This document shows positions 9,341 through 21,655 of a stretch of 64,000 nucleotides of DNA, piece after piece. The DNA comes from Cycas panzhihuaensis (taxonomy: Eukaryota > Cycadophyta). A model generated the notes under the pieces. The model was not told the origin of the DNA, searched no databases, and worked only from the letters and a program-made list of their open reading frames with translations. The position numbers and the translations under genes are program-made. Where the stretch lies: positions 24,187,741-24,251,740 of the forward strand of contig CM041465.1 in NCBI GenBank assembly GCA_023213395.1, in the 5' to 3' direction. Every line of letters starts with the position of its first letter. The first letter of the stretch is position 1.

Positions 9341-11264
9341 TGGTTTAAGGGCTCATTTCCCAAATCTGAGCAACGCATAAGCCCCAGTTACTTTTCTTGG
9401 CTCAATCCTCTCCTTAGCGGTCTGATTTACTTCTCGTAGCACCCTAGCCTTGTTGAGTTTTGATTTGGTCTCTCTTACATCTCTGCTGTCCCATTTTTAG
9501 CCAACCTTACAGCCATTCCCTCGCTACCTCGTGGCCTCTTGAGGGAGGGTAGGGTTGCTCCTTACGGAAGGTGGGCCACTCCGAGGCTTGCTTATCTACT
9601 TACTGTTCATTTGAGTAGTTTGTTTTGCCATAGATTATTGTTGCAACCTTGTGGTTCATGTACATTAACATATAGATATAGAGACTTGTCTTTCATATAT
9701 GTACACACATGTTATTGGGACTCCACTTTGTGTTGTTAGCCTCCTTTCCTTGGAAAGGGATATTTATGCTTACTTGCAGGTACATGGAGGGCGTAAGGGA
9801 TTTCCTCCTCTTCTCTCTTGCAGGTAAGTGCTTCTACCTATATTTTATTTTAGCACTTTATTTACTGCCATCATTTTCCTTTTTTCCTTTTATGGCACTC
9901 TAGTGTCACTTCCGGGGAAGGTAAGGAAGCCCCACGATTCGTTCTCTGTGACCCCTCTCTCTTCTTAGTGCTTTGTGGAGTGGTCTTAGACACCTTGTGA
10001 GAATCTTTGTCGTTTCAACCGTGTCTCCATTCTGGGTATGTGCTCTTGCTCCATTTTGTTTTCTTTCCTTTAAAAGATTTTACACGGTAGTAATTAGATC
10101 ATTTGAAGGAAAAAGGAAACTAACTCTCTCTTTTGGTTTATATTTCGTTTGTTATATTTCATACATTATCTTTATCATAGGAAAAGGTTCTAGGAAGTTT
10201 CCCCTTTAAACCTTTCCCTTCACCTTGTAAACTTCACCCTTATCCTGTTGACTTATTATACTTGGTTTAGTTTACTTGCGTGCGTCATAGCACCCTCCTT
10301 TCTGTTGATTGCTCTTTCGAAGGGGGAAACTCTTAATTGATTGATCATTCCCATTCCCTTCATCCTTCCTCAGTTTTCTTCTGCCTAGTCAGATAACTGA
10401 GAAGATCTTATTTGTAGGTTGCTCACCTACTTACCCCTTACTCATTTCCCACTGCTATAGGAAACCCTTGAGGGGTTCTCTCCCTTCCCTTCCGGCCATC
10501 CAAGGGTGGGAGGATCCTTCTCCTAGATCTACCCAGGTTAATCTTCTACCTGCTCTGTTCTTACTTGAAGTGGGGAACCACCTTTAGGTGGCGGGTACCA
10601 TCTGCAGGTCTTGAACTTGTGCTCCAGTGCACGGGGCACCTTGCGTGGTATTTGCCTTACTTGTAGGTTCTTGTCTGCACCCTGTAGTGCCATTGACCGC
10701 CCTCGTTATTCCTACTCAGTTAAGTAGTTGTCCTATAGATGTGCATCCACCAGCCATACATGGGTAGGAGGACCTCCCTCTCAAGTCTATCGAGGCTACC
10801 CCCCATGTATGCTCTCTCTCTTTCTTAGATTGAGGGCCACTTCAAAGTAGTTGGGTATTATTCGCAGGTCCTAAACTCATGCTCCAGTGCACGGGGTGGC
10901 CTGCGTGGTACTTTCTTTACTTGTAGGTTTCGCCCACACCTTCAATATCACCATCAACCATCATCACTCCTACCGAGCTTAGTGATTATGCCATAGATGC
11001 GCATCCACTAGCGACCATACTGGGGACTTACTAGTAAGGGAGGTAGTTCTTATCCCTTCTTATTAGTACTATTACCTTTTAGTGGTCTCCTTCACTTCTT
11101 CTTTTTATTGGGCAACCCCCAACACATATTTTGCATCTTTTTCTTTCTCCTAATGTGTTGGTAAGTTTTGTATGTGATGTTTCTTACATCACCGACATTG
11201 TTTACCTCCATTGTTAGAAGATCCCACGTATCGTCTTCTTGTATCGTCGGATTCCGATTCGACA
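9341..11264 (+). other. Unit B: 5' leader between LTR and gag
   Basis: Non-coding, pyrimidine-rich leader of about 1.9 kb. Acceptor/donor-like runs (TTGCAGGTA at 9775 and TTGCAGGTAAG near 9820) hint at splicing. The last 700 bp match the leaders after unit B and before unit C. Within it a segment of about 257 bp is duplicated in tandem (10497-11010). No convincing primer-binding site could be fixed. Confidence 0.5.
10497..11010 (+). repeat. Two-copy tandem repeat in leader
   Basis: Copy 1 is about 10497-10752 and copy 2 about 10753-11010. Both go through CCATCCAAGGGTGG-like text, CTCCAGTGCACGGGG, TTACTTGTAGGTT and ATAGATGxGCATCCAC in the same order. The leader fragment after unit B has a single copy. 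Confidence 0.6.
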
Positions 11265-13500
11265 ATGGAAGGATACCCTTCCAATTGGGCCTATCATACA
11301 TTTGCCTCGGGAGCTCATGAGTTTCCCACATCCATTCTGGGATCCACCTAAGAGGGTGATGATCTTATTTACTATCTGGGTGATCAACATCACCCACTTG
11401 ATGCTCATCCTTCTACTCATATGGTAGAGGGCCTATCTCCTCTTGAGATCCACCATCCAGTTGGTGATTCTTATGAGAAGCACCTTGAGGGGTCTACTTC
11501 ATTTGAGGTCCTATCTACCTCTTATGATCATGTAGATAGCCCTCCTACTGATGTGGTTGAAGCCCTTAGCGAGTGCTTTTGAGCTGCTCATCTTCAATCG
11601 CATCCTAGATGGTTTGAAGATGTCTTATGTGGTGGGGCATCTTCCTCATCTGCTCCTGTCCCACTGTCTTCATCCACATCTACACCTCCCAGAATAAGTA
11701 ACCTTTTTATGCCTACACATTTATCCCACTCTATCCTTATACCTACCTTAGGGATGTCTATCGTACCTTTTATCCCTCATCATGGTCCTAGTTCTTGAGA
11801 CCCTCTAGTGGAATGTCTTTCTCCCAGCTTGGAGTTAGCATACCTTTTCCTAGTCAAGCCAATATGCCACCTCCTAATGTGACGCATGCATTTCCTAGTA
11901 GGCCTAGAGGTCCTACTAACACTACTACCACCAGTTATGTGGGATCTGCTCCCATGTATACTTAAAACCAACCTAATGGTCCTCCTCTTTATGTACCCCC
12001 AGGTTATACTTCTCAACCTTGGGGGCATGGTAAAGGGAATCATATTCCAGCTTACTGGGTGGACCCATTACATCCATATGAGGTTGCACCACCTACGGGT
12101 AGCCCTTATGGGCAAAACCTGGTTCCACACCCTTCTTTTCCACCATCTGCGTAGCTTCACGCTACGACTTTACAAGGGAACCCAACTTCCTTTCAAGGTG
12201 CTTATCCTCAAGTCCCTTTCCAGTAAGGGGCACTTCCTCAAGGAGGGATGGGTCTACCGCCTCCATCCATTCCTTGTCTATTATCTCCTACATAATTTGT
12301 CAATCCTATGGTCCAAGCAAGGGCATGTCCCTTCATGGATTATAGATTGATACCATTATCTATTAAGGCGTTAAGAACCAATTTGCTACCTCATCCTCCT
12401 AAAGTTCCTAAGTTCGATAGAACATCATCATAAGACCCAGTGGAGCACGTCCATAGTTTCTCTATGGAGTGCATTGATTACTAGGCCTATGATCACATTC
12501 TAATGAAATTATTCCCACAATCCCTACAAGGCGATGCCCTTAAGTGGTTTTATCACCTGCCTGCCCATTCCATTTTCTCGTTCCAACAACTTGTAGATGA
12601 GTTCATCAACTATTTTGATGTGGCTCATCTATTCGAAAGTGGAATGAAATCCCTTCTTTCACTCAAACAAGGTCACAATGAAATGAATTATGACGTTGTG
12701 CAATGATTTCATGACCTCCTCCATTCCATTAAGGCTACTTTGCCTAAGGAATTGAAGAGGGATCTCTTTGTTAATGCACTTTGCCCTGAAGTCCATGTAG
12801 AAGTCCTTAAGATGGGGGCAACTACATGCGATTCTGCCATCGCAAGGTGCTTAGCGCTTGAGGCCATTGAGATCCAGGCCGGACTCAAGAAGCCTCTCAA
12901 GCCCTCACAACGATGTGAGGCACCACCTCAAACTAAAGAGACCAAACCATAACAATCCACTAGGTCCTCTTCTCATTCTACTGAGAAGACCCTAGATCCG
13001 TTCACCTCTGCTATACGTTCATTCGAACGTACAATGAAGGAACTTAAACTACAAGATCCTTCATCACCTACTTCGAATAAACAAATTCAACAAGCTATAA
13101 GCCACCCTCCTAGGAGTGGTAGCTCGATCATCTCAAGGAAGCCAGATTCCTCACTTGAGAAGAAGTGGTGTTCTATTCATGGGGAGTGTTTCCATGACGA
13201 CTCATGTTGTAGGGCTCAGCATCCTAGGAATTCCCCTCAACGTGACTCATCCCCTAAATGGGCCTCAAGGCCCAACCTAGACCAACCAATCCACAAGGAT
13301 CTGTTCCCCAAACATGGGGAATGTGATCGTAATGCTTAGTCCAAAAATAATCAGAACTAGGGAGGATCCCTGAATTCCCATCATTCTCGTGATGAAGGGA
13401 AGGGTGCTCAGGATTCGTCTTCTTCTTCGCATTCCCCTCACCGACGTACTCCTTCACCTTCGCGATCTCGGAATAAGGGAAAGAAGGTAATCCAAATGCT
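11265..13500 (+). pseudogene. Unit B: gag
   Basis: Capsid polyprotein. The start is taken at ATG 11265 (MEGYPSNWAYH), which aligns with ATG 29318 of unit C (MEPYSSDWAYH). The N-terminal third is Ser/Pro/His-rich. The capsid core lies at about 12400-12950 (FPQSLQGDALKWFYHLP, then VDEFINYF, then SLLSLKQG), the retrotransposon gag pattern. A zinc-knuckle-like segment (KKWCSIHGECFHDDSCC) is at about 13165-13215 and differs from the classical CCHC spacing. Several stops and frameshifts are present. Confidence 0.8.
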
Positions 13501-13687
13501 CGAGGCCACCCCCTTGTATGCCCTTACTCGGTCTCAAGCTGCTAAAGAGGCAGCCGACACCTCTTCTTCTGCTCTACGCTCTGATCATCTTCTAGAAACC
13601 TCCCTTCCAGAAGTGCCGTTACTTCCCAAGACTATTCCCGTATGTCCTAGTCATTATGATTTTTGAAGGGCGCTTACCTAACCTACT

Positions 13688-14323
13688 ATGAAGGGGAAGC
13701 CTTTCTCTATCATTGATGAGCTACATACTGTAGCTGCAGGAATGTCCTTGATGGATGTTTTGAGGAGTTGTCTCGAACAATGGACTCTCTTTTTGGAAGC
13801 TTTAGGATCGAATGATGTGCCCATTCACGCTTTGGGTATTACCCAAAGCCATGAGCCCATCATTTCCTTTGACCCTAAAGACCTTCCCCCTACATATGAA
13901 AGGGAACGCCAATGGAACTTCCCTTTTACCATCACTATTGACACACCTGACTGTACCCTATAAAGGACCATCGTTGACAATGGTTCTTCTGTTAATTCCA
14001 TGCCCTTGTGCCTTATGTAAGAGCTAGGCATTTCTGCCTTAGAACCTGTTCCATGGCGATGCCAAGGCTGCGACGGTAGCGAAAAGACTCCCTTAGGATT
14101 TGTTTTGATCCTGCTCACTCTTGAGGGTAAGACTGTCCTTGCTAACATTATAGTCCTTAACATTGACGTTGACTACAATCTTCTCTTGGGTCGACTATGG
14201 CTCAATCTGATGGGAGCCATGTGTTCGAGCTACTGGGGGCAACTAAAGTTTATCCATGATGGACGAATGAGGGTTGTTTCCCATAAATGCCTGCCTGTTA
14301 AACAAATTTATCCTACCAACTAA
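13688..14323 (+). pseudogene. Unit B: aspartic protease
   Basis: Would cleave the polyprotein. The active-site region reads VDNGSSVNSMP near 13975-14005, the DxGSS form common in plant Ty3/gypsy. The second conserved region, DYNLLLGRLWLN near 14170-14205, is followed by GQLKFIHDG, as usual in Tat-type proteases. A stop just before the active site and a frameshift near 14050 inactivate it. It lies between gag and the RT spacer as expected. Confidence 0.75.
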
Positions 14324-15160
14324 GCAAGCCATGGCCATACGAAGAGAGATAAAGGCCCTTCTACTCACACCTTGGCTTGCTCCATCGACATACCTGATTC
14401 ATCCCATCTTAAAGAAGATCTCACATCTTCTTCTTCTAGTCTTACTTGCTTTGCTTCTATCAGTATTAGGAGCTATGGGTACCTTGTCTTGCTCAGCGAT
14501 GATGAGTCCCATGATGAGGATAAGGACTTTCCTCATCCCGTTTCTTTTCTCCATACTAGTAGGAGGCACCCTTCCTATTCTAGGTCCCAACCTAGAACCC
14601 CTTCTGTTGGAGAGACTAGTCATCCCCTTGTGTCACATGTCATTACATGCATTGAGCCACAGGTCAGTGATTCTTCCTCTACGTCACCCCCCGCAGGTGA
14701 TGGTTTCGATGAACTTCCTTTCACTTCTTATGAGGAGCCCCTTCCTGACTCTCTCTTAGAGTCTTTCGAGGAGGTTGGATAGCCTGATGACTACAGCGGT
14801 CCTATTATTCCCACTTTCTCCAGCACTTCATCTTTTTGAAGTAAGGTCATCCATGGGATATATTATTTCAAAGATGATGAAGCCTTGCTTGAGCACTTAG
14901 TGGGCTCCATGCCCAACTTTCCTTCTAGTCACCATAGGCTTGGCCACCAGAAGGTCTTGGCGATTGGGTCCACACTCGCTGACCCAATTCCATCCCCTGT
15001 TCCATCTCTTCCTGTTGACCTTGCCCCTCTCCATTTTGAGGAGGGGAATGCCATGTGTATGGGGGCGACCCAGGACATAGTCTTAGCCCCAGGCAAGGTC
15101 ATTAAGGTGGGGGTGGAATGCTGTCCTGATGAGTTAAGGGAATATTCACTTTTGTTCTAG
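14324..15160 (+). pseudogene. Unit B: protease-RT spacer
   Basis: Ser/Pro-rich and acidic translation, then the conserved HFEEGNAMCMGATQDIVLAPG block and LLF, with a TAG at 15158-15160. That stop position is shared with units A and C. No enzymatic motif was seen. Confidence 0.65.
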
Positions 15161-16500
15161 GAGTTCCAAGATGTCTTTACGTGGGATTATTCTGACATGA
15201 AGGGAATTGACCCCTCCATAGTCACCCATAATCTCACTACCATTCCTAGTGTTTGACCCGTGCACCAGAAGAAGCATCCTCTCTACCCTAAACTCTTGGT
15301 CGCTGTCAAGATGGAGGTTGAGAAGCTTTTAGATGCTGGACTTATTACTTCTATCGACTACCCTAAATGGGTGTCTAACATTGTTCCCGTTGCTAAAAAA
15401 AATGGGACTATCCGGATATGTGTTGATTTCCGTGATATCAATAACACATGTCCTAAAGACAAATTTCCACTCCCTTTCATCGATCAAATCATTGATTAAA
15501 TTGCCAGATTCAAAGTTATGTCCTTGATGGATGGCTTCTCTGGCTATAATTAGATCTAAATATCTCCTGACGACCGCCACAAGACGATCTTCACCACCCT
15601 GCGGGGTACTTTTGCTTACAAGGCAATGCCCTTCGATCTTAAAAATGCAGGCACTATTTATAAAAGGGTGATGCATTTTATCTTCCATGATCTCATCGAT
15701 GACATGTTGGAGGTCTTTATGGATGACATGATGGGTCTCTCACGTGTTAGGGCCCATCATCCCTCGAACTTGTGGGTTATCTTCACTCAATGTCGCAAGT
15801 ACCATGTAAGCCTAAACTCACCTAAATGTATGTTTGTCATTACTTCTAGTAAACTCCTTGGATTTCTTGTGTCAAAATAAGGAATTTAGATTAACCCTGA
15901 TAAAGTTAAGGCAATCCTTGATATGTCACCTCCTAGAACTCAACGACAGATCAAGTCATTTTTAGGTAGGCTTGGTTTCCTCAGGTGCTTCCTGGCAGAC
16001 TTTTCCGTGAGCACCAAACCCTTGACTAACCTATTGAAGAAGGGAGCCCCAATTATTTGGTCTGATAAGGCCCAACAAGCCTTCGAAGGACTTAAGGAAG
16101 CTCTTGCTTCTGCTCCTGTGTTGGCGTCCCCTTATTTCGATAAGCCCTTTAATCTTTACACCTCAGCGACTGATGAGTCCCTGGGCACTATGTTGGCTCA
16201 GGAGGATGACTCAGGAGTCAAGAGAGCCATATAATTTATCAGCTGCACCCTCGTGGCTGTTGAACTCAACTACTCCCTAGCTGAGAAGGAATGTCTCTCC
16301 TTGGTTCATGTAACCAAGAAGTTTAGACATTACTTGCTCAGTAATACTACCAAGGTGATCATCCAGTCTGATCCCTTGCGATATCTACTTACTCGTTTAG
16401 ACCTAACAAGTAGGGCTAGCCGTTGGGCCATCCTACTTCAGGAGTTCAATCTTCATATCGTTGATAGGAAATCGAAGAGAGGGATGGTAGTGGCTGAGCA
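15161..16500 (+). pseudogene. Unit B: reverse transcriptase and pol RNase H
   Basis: RT motifs run in order: DAGLITSIDYPKWVSN, RICVDFRDIN, SLMDGFSGYN (stop at 15551-15553), AYKAMPFDLKNA and the catalytic box FMDD at 15716-15727 (usually YVDD). RNase H follows from about 16130 with TSATDESLGTML; Ser (16163-16165) stands where the first catalytic Asp is expected, while the Glu (AEKECL) and the next Asp (QSDPL) remain. Stops are scattered. Integrase follows directly, with no second RNase H between them. Confidence 0.85.
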
Positions 16501-16559
16501 ACTCGCAGATGCACCTATCGCTAACTCGCTCGATACCCCTATTGATGATTCTCTCCCTA

Positions 16560-17850
16560 ATGAGTCTATCTTGACTATTCAGGACATCCCTCCCCATCCA
16601 CTCGTTGATAATAAGTGGTATGGTGACATCGTGCAGTACCCTACATAGCAACAGTACCACCTTGAAGCTAGTAGTAAGGTTAGATCTCATATTCAGACTT
16701 CTACTAGCCAATACTTCCTCATGGATGAAGTATTATACAAGAGGTATTTCGATGGGATCCTCCTCCACTGCATCACCACTGACGAAGAAGACCAAATACT
16801 TCGTGAATGCCACCATGGCATTTGTAGGGCCCACGTTGGGGGCCAATCCATTGCCCAGAGGATCCTCTGTATGGGCTACTATTAGCCATCCTTCTTCAAG
16901 GATGCCCATGCTTTTGCCCTCATGTCTCAGTGATGTTAGGAACATGCTAACATTTTCCATGTACCTTCCGAGGCCCTTCACCCTATTGTATCTCCATGGC
17001 CTTTCACTCAGTGGGTTCTAGACCTCATCGAGGCTATATCCCTACCTTCTTTATCATAGCACAAGTTTATCTTGATTGCTATGAAATACTTTACTAAATG
17101 GGTGGAGGCCATCTCTCTAGTTACTACCCCTGGTAAGATGATAGCTACTTTCCTTTACCAGCATATCATTTGCCGCTTCGGGATTCTTGATGTCTTGATT
17201 ACTGACAATAGAACCCCCTTTTGTAATAAGGAAATGGATGAGCTTTGTGAGAAATTTAAAATCTCTCACAAAACTTCCTCTCCTTATTACCCCCAGGAGA
17301 ATGGTCAAGTCAAGTCATTCAACAAGACGCTTGTTAATATTCTAAAGAAAACTATCACCCAGTCTAAAAAAGACTAGCACCTTTAGCTCCCTTCTACCTT
17401 ATGGGCTTACCGTACCTCTATCTATGCTGCTATAGGAATGACTCTATTTTCCTTAGTGTACGAGTCAGAGGTGGTACTCCCGTTGGAAGTGGAGATTCCT
17501 TCTTTATGAGTTTCTCTTGTGGTCTCATTGTCGAGGAGTCAATCCATCGTGCTCGCCTCTTGGACCTTAAAGCCTTAGATGAGAGACGTTTAGCTATCTG
17601 CCAGGCTAACCTCGCATCTAAAGCTTGCTCACAAAGGACCTACGATAAACACCTTCATTCTTGTCCTTTATTTCCTAGGGACCATGTCCTCAAATTGGAA
17701 TATCTTCATGACCGCTTAGCCAAATTCAGGCCCAAATGGGTTGGCCCCTTTGTCGTTATCAAGAGCCTCGGTAATGACGCCTATAGGATCACCACCTTGG
17801 AGGGTCTTGGGTTTAAGAAAGTTATTAACGGGAAATTCCTTAAGAAATTC
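16560..17850 (+). pseudogene. Unit B: integrase
   Basis: Zinc region near 16810-16950 with the first CxxC Cys changed to Ser (16925-16927). The core shows LDLIEA (first Asp) and LITDN (second Asp). In ENGQVKS the catalytic Glu is Lys (17312-17314). The C-terminal module (PRDHVLKLEYLHDRLAKF, AYRITTLEGLGFKKVINGKF) ends near 17850; the original stop is lost and the frame runs on to 18039. Dead by substitution as well as by stops. Confidence 0.85.
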
Positions 17851-18494
17851 TTATTATCACGTTATTCATGCTCCGAAATGAGCCTAAACTACCATCTTAA
17901 GTTTGTTCTTGTTCCTCCTAGTCACAGGTGGAATGACGACTTAGGATGGCCTCTTTCATTCCTTCTAGTTCCTCCTGCGGAACCCTTGTTCCTATTTTCC
18001 TTGGGACATTGTCCTCCTATTTGGGCATCCCCCAGTTAGGATGACACTCTGGAGTATCGTCACTCCCCTATTATTTAGTATTTCCTTTGCATATCCTGCT
18101 ATGCTCCCATGTGGACAAGCGTGTCACCTTATTTCTTAACCCTACATATGACTATCACCTCTACTCATGGTGGTCGTGTGTGCTCCTATTAGGAATATGG
18201 TCCTGCATGAAAGGAAATATGCACAACTTAAATAAATATCATAACACAAAGCTCATACAATAATCAACTCAAAATACAAGCATACACATCATCATATGTC
18301 AAAATGGGGTACCAATCACCTCGTCTATATATATCAAAAAATCATGTGTCATATCATACATATGGTATGGTACATCATCTACGGGAAGCCAGTGTCCTTA
18401 TAGGGGGAATACAATCATGTAGCTATATATAGTGACCTCCTAGAGGCCTGTGCTTTCCCCTGTCTAAAACAAAAATATATATCTGACCCTACTG
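17851..18494. other. Unit B: non-coding stretch between pol and antisense ORF
   Basis: Same conserved start as in units A and C, then an AT-rich part with CATA/ATAT runs (18200-18480). No coding signal. Confidence 0.5.
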
Positions 18495-19093
18495 CTACCC
18501 TGCCCCTGGGGCATCAGCTCCTGGTCGATGTGATCCCTCTCCTGGGGACCACATCCCTTCGAGACTCCTCCTCAGTCTCCACGAGCTGCCCGCCTCACTT
18601 CCTTCATCCCGTGGCCTCCTCGGGGTCATCGCCAGCATATGACTCTGTGTCCTGCTTCGTGCCAACCTCGATGCCATGTCCTTTATCAGTCGATCATATT
18701 GGGCTTGGATACGATCCTGCTCCATCTCCATGAGGCGGAGCCTTTTATCCATCCCCTAGAGTCACTCCTCCATCACCGCTAGCCAAATATGGCTCTCCAT
18801 ATCCTCTTTGGCTCCTCCATGAGCCTCAAGCGCCTGCACCTGACTCTATAGAGCATCCCTCTTAGCTCTGATGGTATCCATCTCTGCCTACTGTCATCCC
18901 ACATATGCCTTATGCTCATGGGACTCTACGACCCATATATCTCTTGCCTGTATTAATGGGGCGAAAGCTACCGTGTGACCGCCTGCTGATTTAGGCTCAT
19001 CGCTAACCTGGATGGCAGATTGTCCCTCCACGTAAGCCTGAGGGAATATCTCTCAGACTATTGCCTCTACCAACCTCTAAATCTCTACCATAC

Positions 19094-19205
19094 CTACAAA
19101 TCTAACATGTCATGTATCAGTACATGTCTATATAGATATAAAACCAAAATCAAACTATGTATGTGTCCGGTAATCAAACGACGATAGGAGAAGGTCATGT
19201 CTCAC
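19094..19205 (-). other. Predicted intron in antisense ORF, unit B
   Basis: Donor CAG|GTGAG and acceptor TTTGTAG|GTATGG on the - strand, 112 nt, at the same codon as in unit A. Confidence 0.65.
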
Positions 19206-19389
19206 CTGGTATGGCTGCCGGCTCCTCGGCTCGGGCGACTGCCTCTCCCTTTAGTACTCCGCCAACTGTAGGTACCTCCTCCTCCTTAGGTACCTCCTCT
19301 TCTACTTCCTCGGCTACTAGGACATCCCTCCTCTCTGTAGTTGGTGTAGTTGCCGCCTCTCCAGATCTCCTGACGATTCGTAGCCTGCA

Positions 19390-20046
19390 TGTTGGATATT
19401 ATGACAATAATTATGGGGCTAAAATTATGGCATGTTTTCAATGTGGTTCCCCCCCCTAATCTTTCTCGGGGGGGGGGGGGGGGGTGTTCCAAGGGGGACG
19501 GGAGCCCCCCTTGGCTAGGGGATGTGGGGGGAGTGGAATGCCCCCCGCTAGGAGGGGGTTCGGGGGTGATAGCCCCCAACCCAAAAAATTAGCCATATAA
19601 ACCTTATCAAAATATAAAGAGAATCAGGGTCGTTCGATACAAATACCCTAGATTCTATGGTTGAGATTTAGGTCTTGGATGTTCCTCTCATGTAGCCCAT
19701 TTTAGGGCTTTTCTTATTATGTTGTAATGTAATGCAATGTACTGTGATGAGGGTGACAGCTGGTTGTTGTTCATGAGAGCATTCTCTACTGTGATGTACT
19801 GTTTCTCCATTCTACAATAATAAAGATAGATACCTTTCTTGTGCAAATGTTTCCCTAGCACACTGCTAGGGTTTTACCACATTATATCGAGTGTATATGT
19901 GATGTTTGGCGTTCATTTTCATGTTATTGTATAATCTTTGATTTTAGAACTTGCATGTAATTTTAAGTTTTGATTTCTGTAACTAGTTGTAAGAATGCAA
20001 TAGATCTTGGTGGCGGTTAAATGGTTGGGACCTTGTATTCTCAACA
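19390..20046 (+). mobile_element. Solo LTR inserted in unit B antisense ORF
   Basis: 657 bp starting TGTTGGATATT and ending CTCAACA. It holds a TATA-like box (CATATAAACC near 19590), an AATAATAAAG polyadenylation-like site near 19820 and a run of 17-18 G near 19470-19487. Flanks are CTGCA on the left and TTGCG on the right. Unit A reads CCTGCG here, so both flanks fit a CTGCG target duplication with one transition in each copy. Family unknown. Confidence 0.7.
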
Positions 20047-20657
20047 TTGCGGGCCCGTATCACTGGGCCCCTACTCTCCTCTGCAGCTCTCAATGGGCCT
20101 GCCTCTCCACCTGCAGTCCCAGATGGACCTGCCTCTCCTGCAACTCATGATGGGTTGGCCCCATCACCTCCATCACCACCCTCATCATCTCTTGGGGGCA
20201 CTCTTGCTCCTCCTGCCTCATTATCACTATCCCACCTCACTGCATGCGGATCTACTATATAATCTGTCATGGTGAGGAGGTCTAGTGATGTGGCCTCCAC
20301 TGAGCGATGGACATGCGCCTGGTCCATAGTCCCTCTCAGCCTGGTCTGCCATCTGTGGACCATCGGGGCCCACTCTGAGATGGGTTGTGGTCCCCCCATC
20401 GGCACCACTGCTCTGAAGTGGTCGAAGAACCAACACTGTAATAATGTACTATATGATAGTCTGCCCTTGCCTACTACCTGGATAGCGTCTAGCTATGCAA
20501 CGAGGTTCACTGCTATAAGGGTGGCCTAGTCCATCCTCTCCCCTGCCTTGCATCGACATATTGCATCGATCCATCCTCCCAGTATGTCTCTATAGTTCTG
20601 TTTTTGGAATATCCAAAACAAAATGCATAGTGTAATCAACTTCCTCACTCGAGGAAT

Positions 20658-21655
20658 CACAATCTTTGCCACTGCGTGAACGGCACCCCCCCAAAAGGGG
20701 GCAGTTTTCTGCCTAAAAAATTAAAAAATTCTTCTTGGTGGGCCACAACCAGGCCCACTGGGACCATGGCTACCTAATGCCCTAGTCCTACCTCTTTCTA
20801 GGTCCAATTTAGATTTCGGGAGGTCATTTCTTGCCCATATAGGGCCTGCAAATCTACAGAAAAAACATAAAAGTTAATAAACTTTGAAATGCGAGATGGG
20901 TCAGGTTTTTAGAGATCCACTCACTGGATTTGGCCTGGCACTCACCATCTCGCCCCCACAGTCCCAACGACTATCCTCTGGCTATGATCTGATGGTCTGA
21001 TCTCCCTCTGCATGCCTTTGAAGTCAAGTAGTGCTCTACTACGTCAGGAAATGGCTCTAGATTTGCTTGAGAGCCCGTGAAAATGAATCCCGTTTTCATT
21101 GATTTTCCTTATATAAGCGAGGACCCCGATGGGCACTGTCTCTATTTCTGCCCTCGTGACAACCCTTTGGATCATCTCTTACCCTCGATCACCTTTACCT
21201 TCTGGCCCTGCTTCCCATTGTGCCCCTATGGCCTTCGTCTCGCTCCTTCTTGTGGATGCATTTATGGCACCCTACCGATGCATTTTTTACAGGGCCCTTT
21301 TATCTCGTTTTACGTGCCACTCTCGTGCATGCCTGAGTTTATACTCGTTTAGCTTGTGTCACCATCTTGAACTTATTTTTGCAGCCCGTTCCTGCTCCTG
21401 GGGTCTCCAAAGGGAATGATCCCTCTGTTTGGAGTCATTCTTTACTTTTGAAGGCAACCTTTGGCATCCTGGGGTGCCCTTTTGCCACCCACTCTCAGCC
21501 AGTGGTTAGATAGTCTACTCTTGTCCTTAGGTAGCCTTATTACTAGGTCCTCCTACCCTTCATGGCCATTTATTTCTTGCCATATGAGTCTCTTTTTGCT
21601 CCAACTCTTATATTATTGCATATTTTCTCTACTGAGACATTTCCTTTTATCATCC
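20658..21655. promoter_or_regulatory. Unit B: spacer upstream of stand-alone RNase H
   Basis: Shortened version of the divergent spacer: the GGTACC-rich part is mostly lost. TATATAAG remains at 21110-21117, 546 bp before the RNase H ATG, in the context conserved in A and C. Confidence 0.45.

Larger units (their letters stand above)
18495..20657 (-). pseudogene. Unit B: antisense extra ORF, truncated and interrupted
   Basis: On the - strand it keeps the second half of the mobile-domain-like region (KLITLCILF, later LLQCWFFDHFRA, near 20640-20400), the acidic Gly-rich linker (DDEGGDGGDGA), the 112-nt intron (19094-19205) and the coiled-coil/basic tail to 18495. The N-terminal part present in A and C is deleted: text homologous to C near 37950 runs directly into text homologous to C near 38560. 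A solo LTR splits the linker at 19390-20046. Function unknown. Confidence 0.6.

Noticed and set aside
12709-12900. - strand frame inside unit B gag
   Set aside because: Shadow of the gag capsid core, which is clearly read on the + strand.
19286-19592. Pro- and Gly-rich frames around the poly-G run
   Set aside because: Composition artefact of the G-rich part of the solo LTR and its junction with the antisense ORF.
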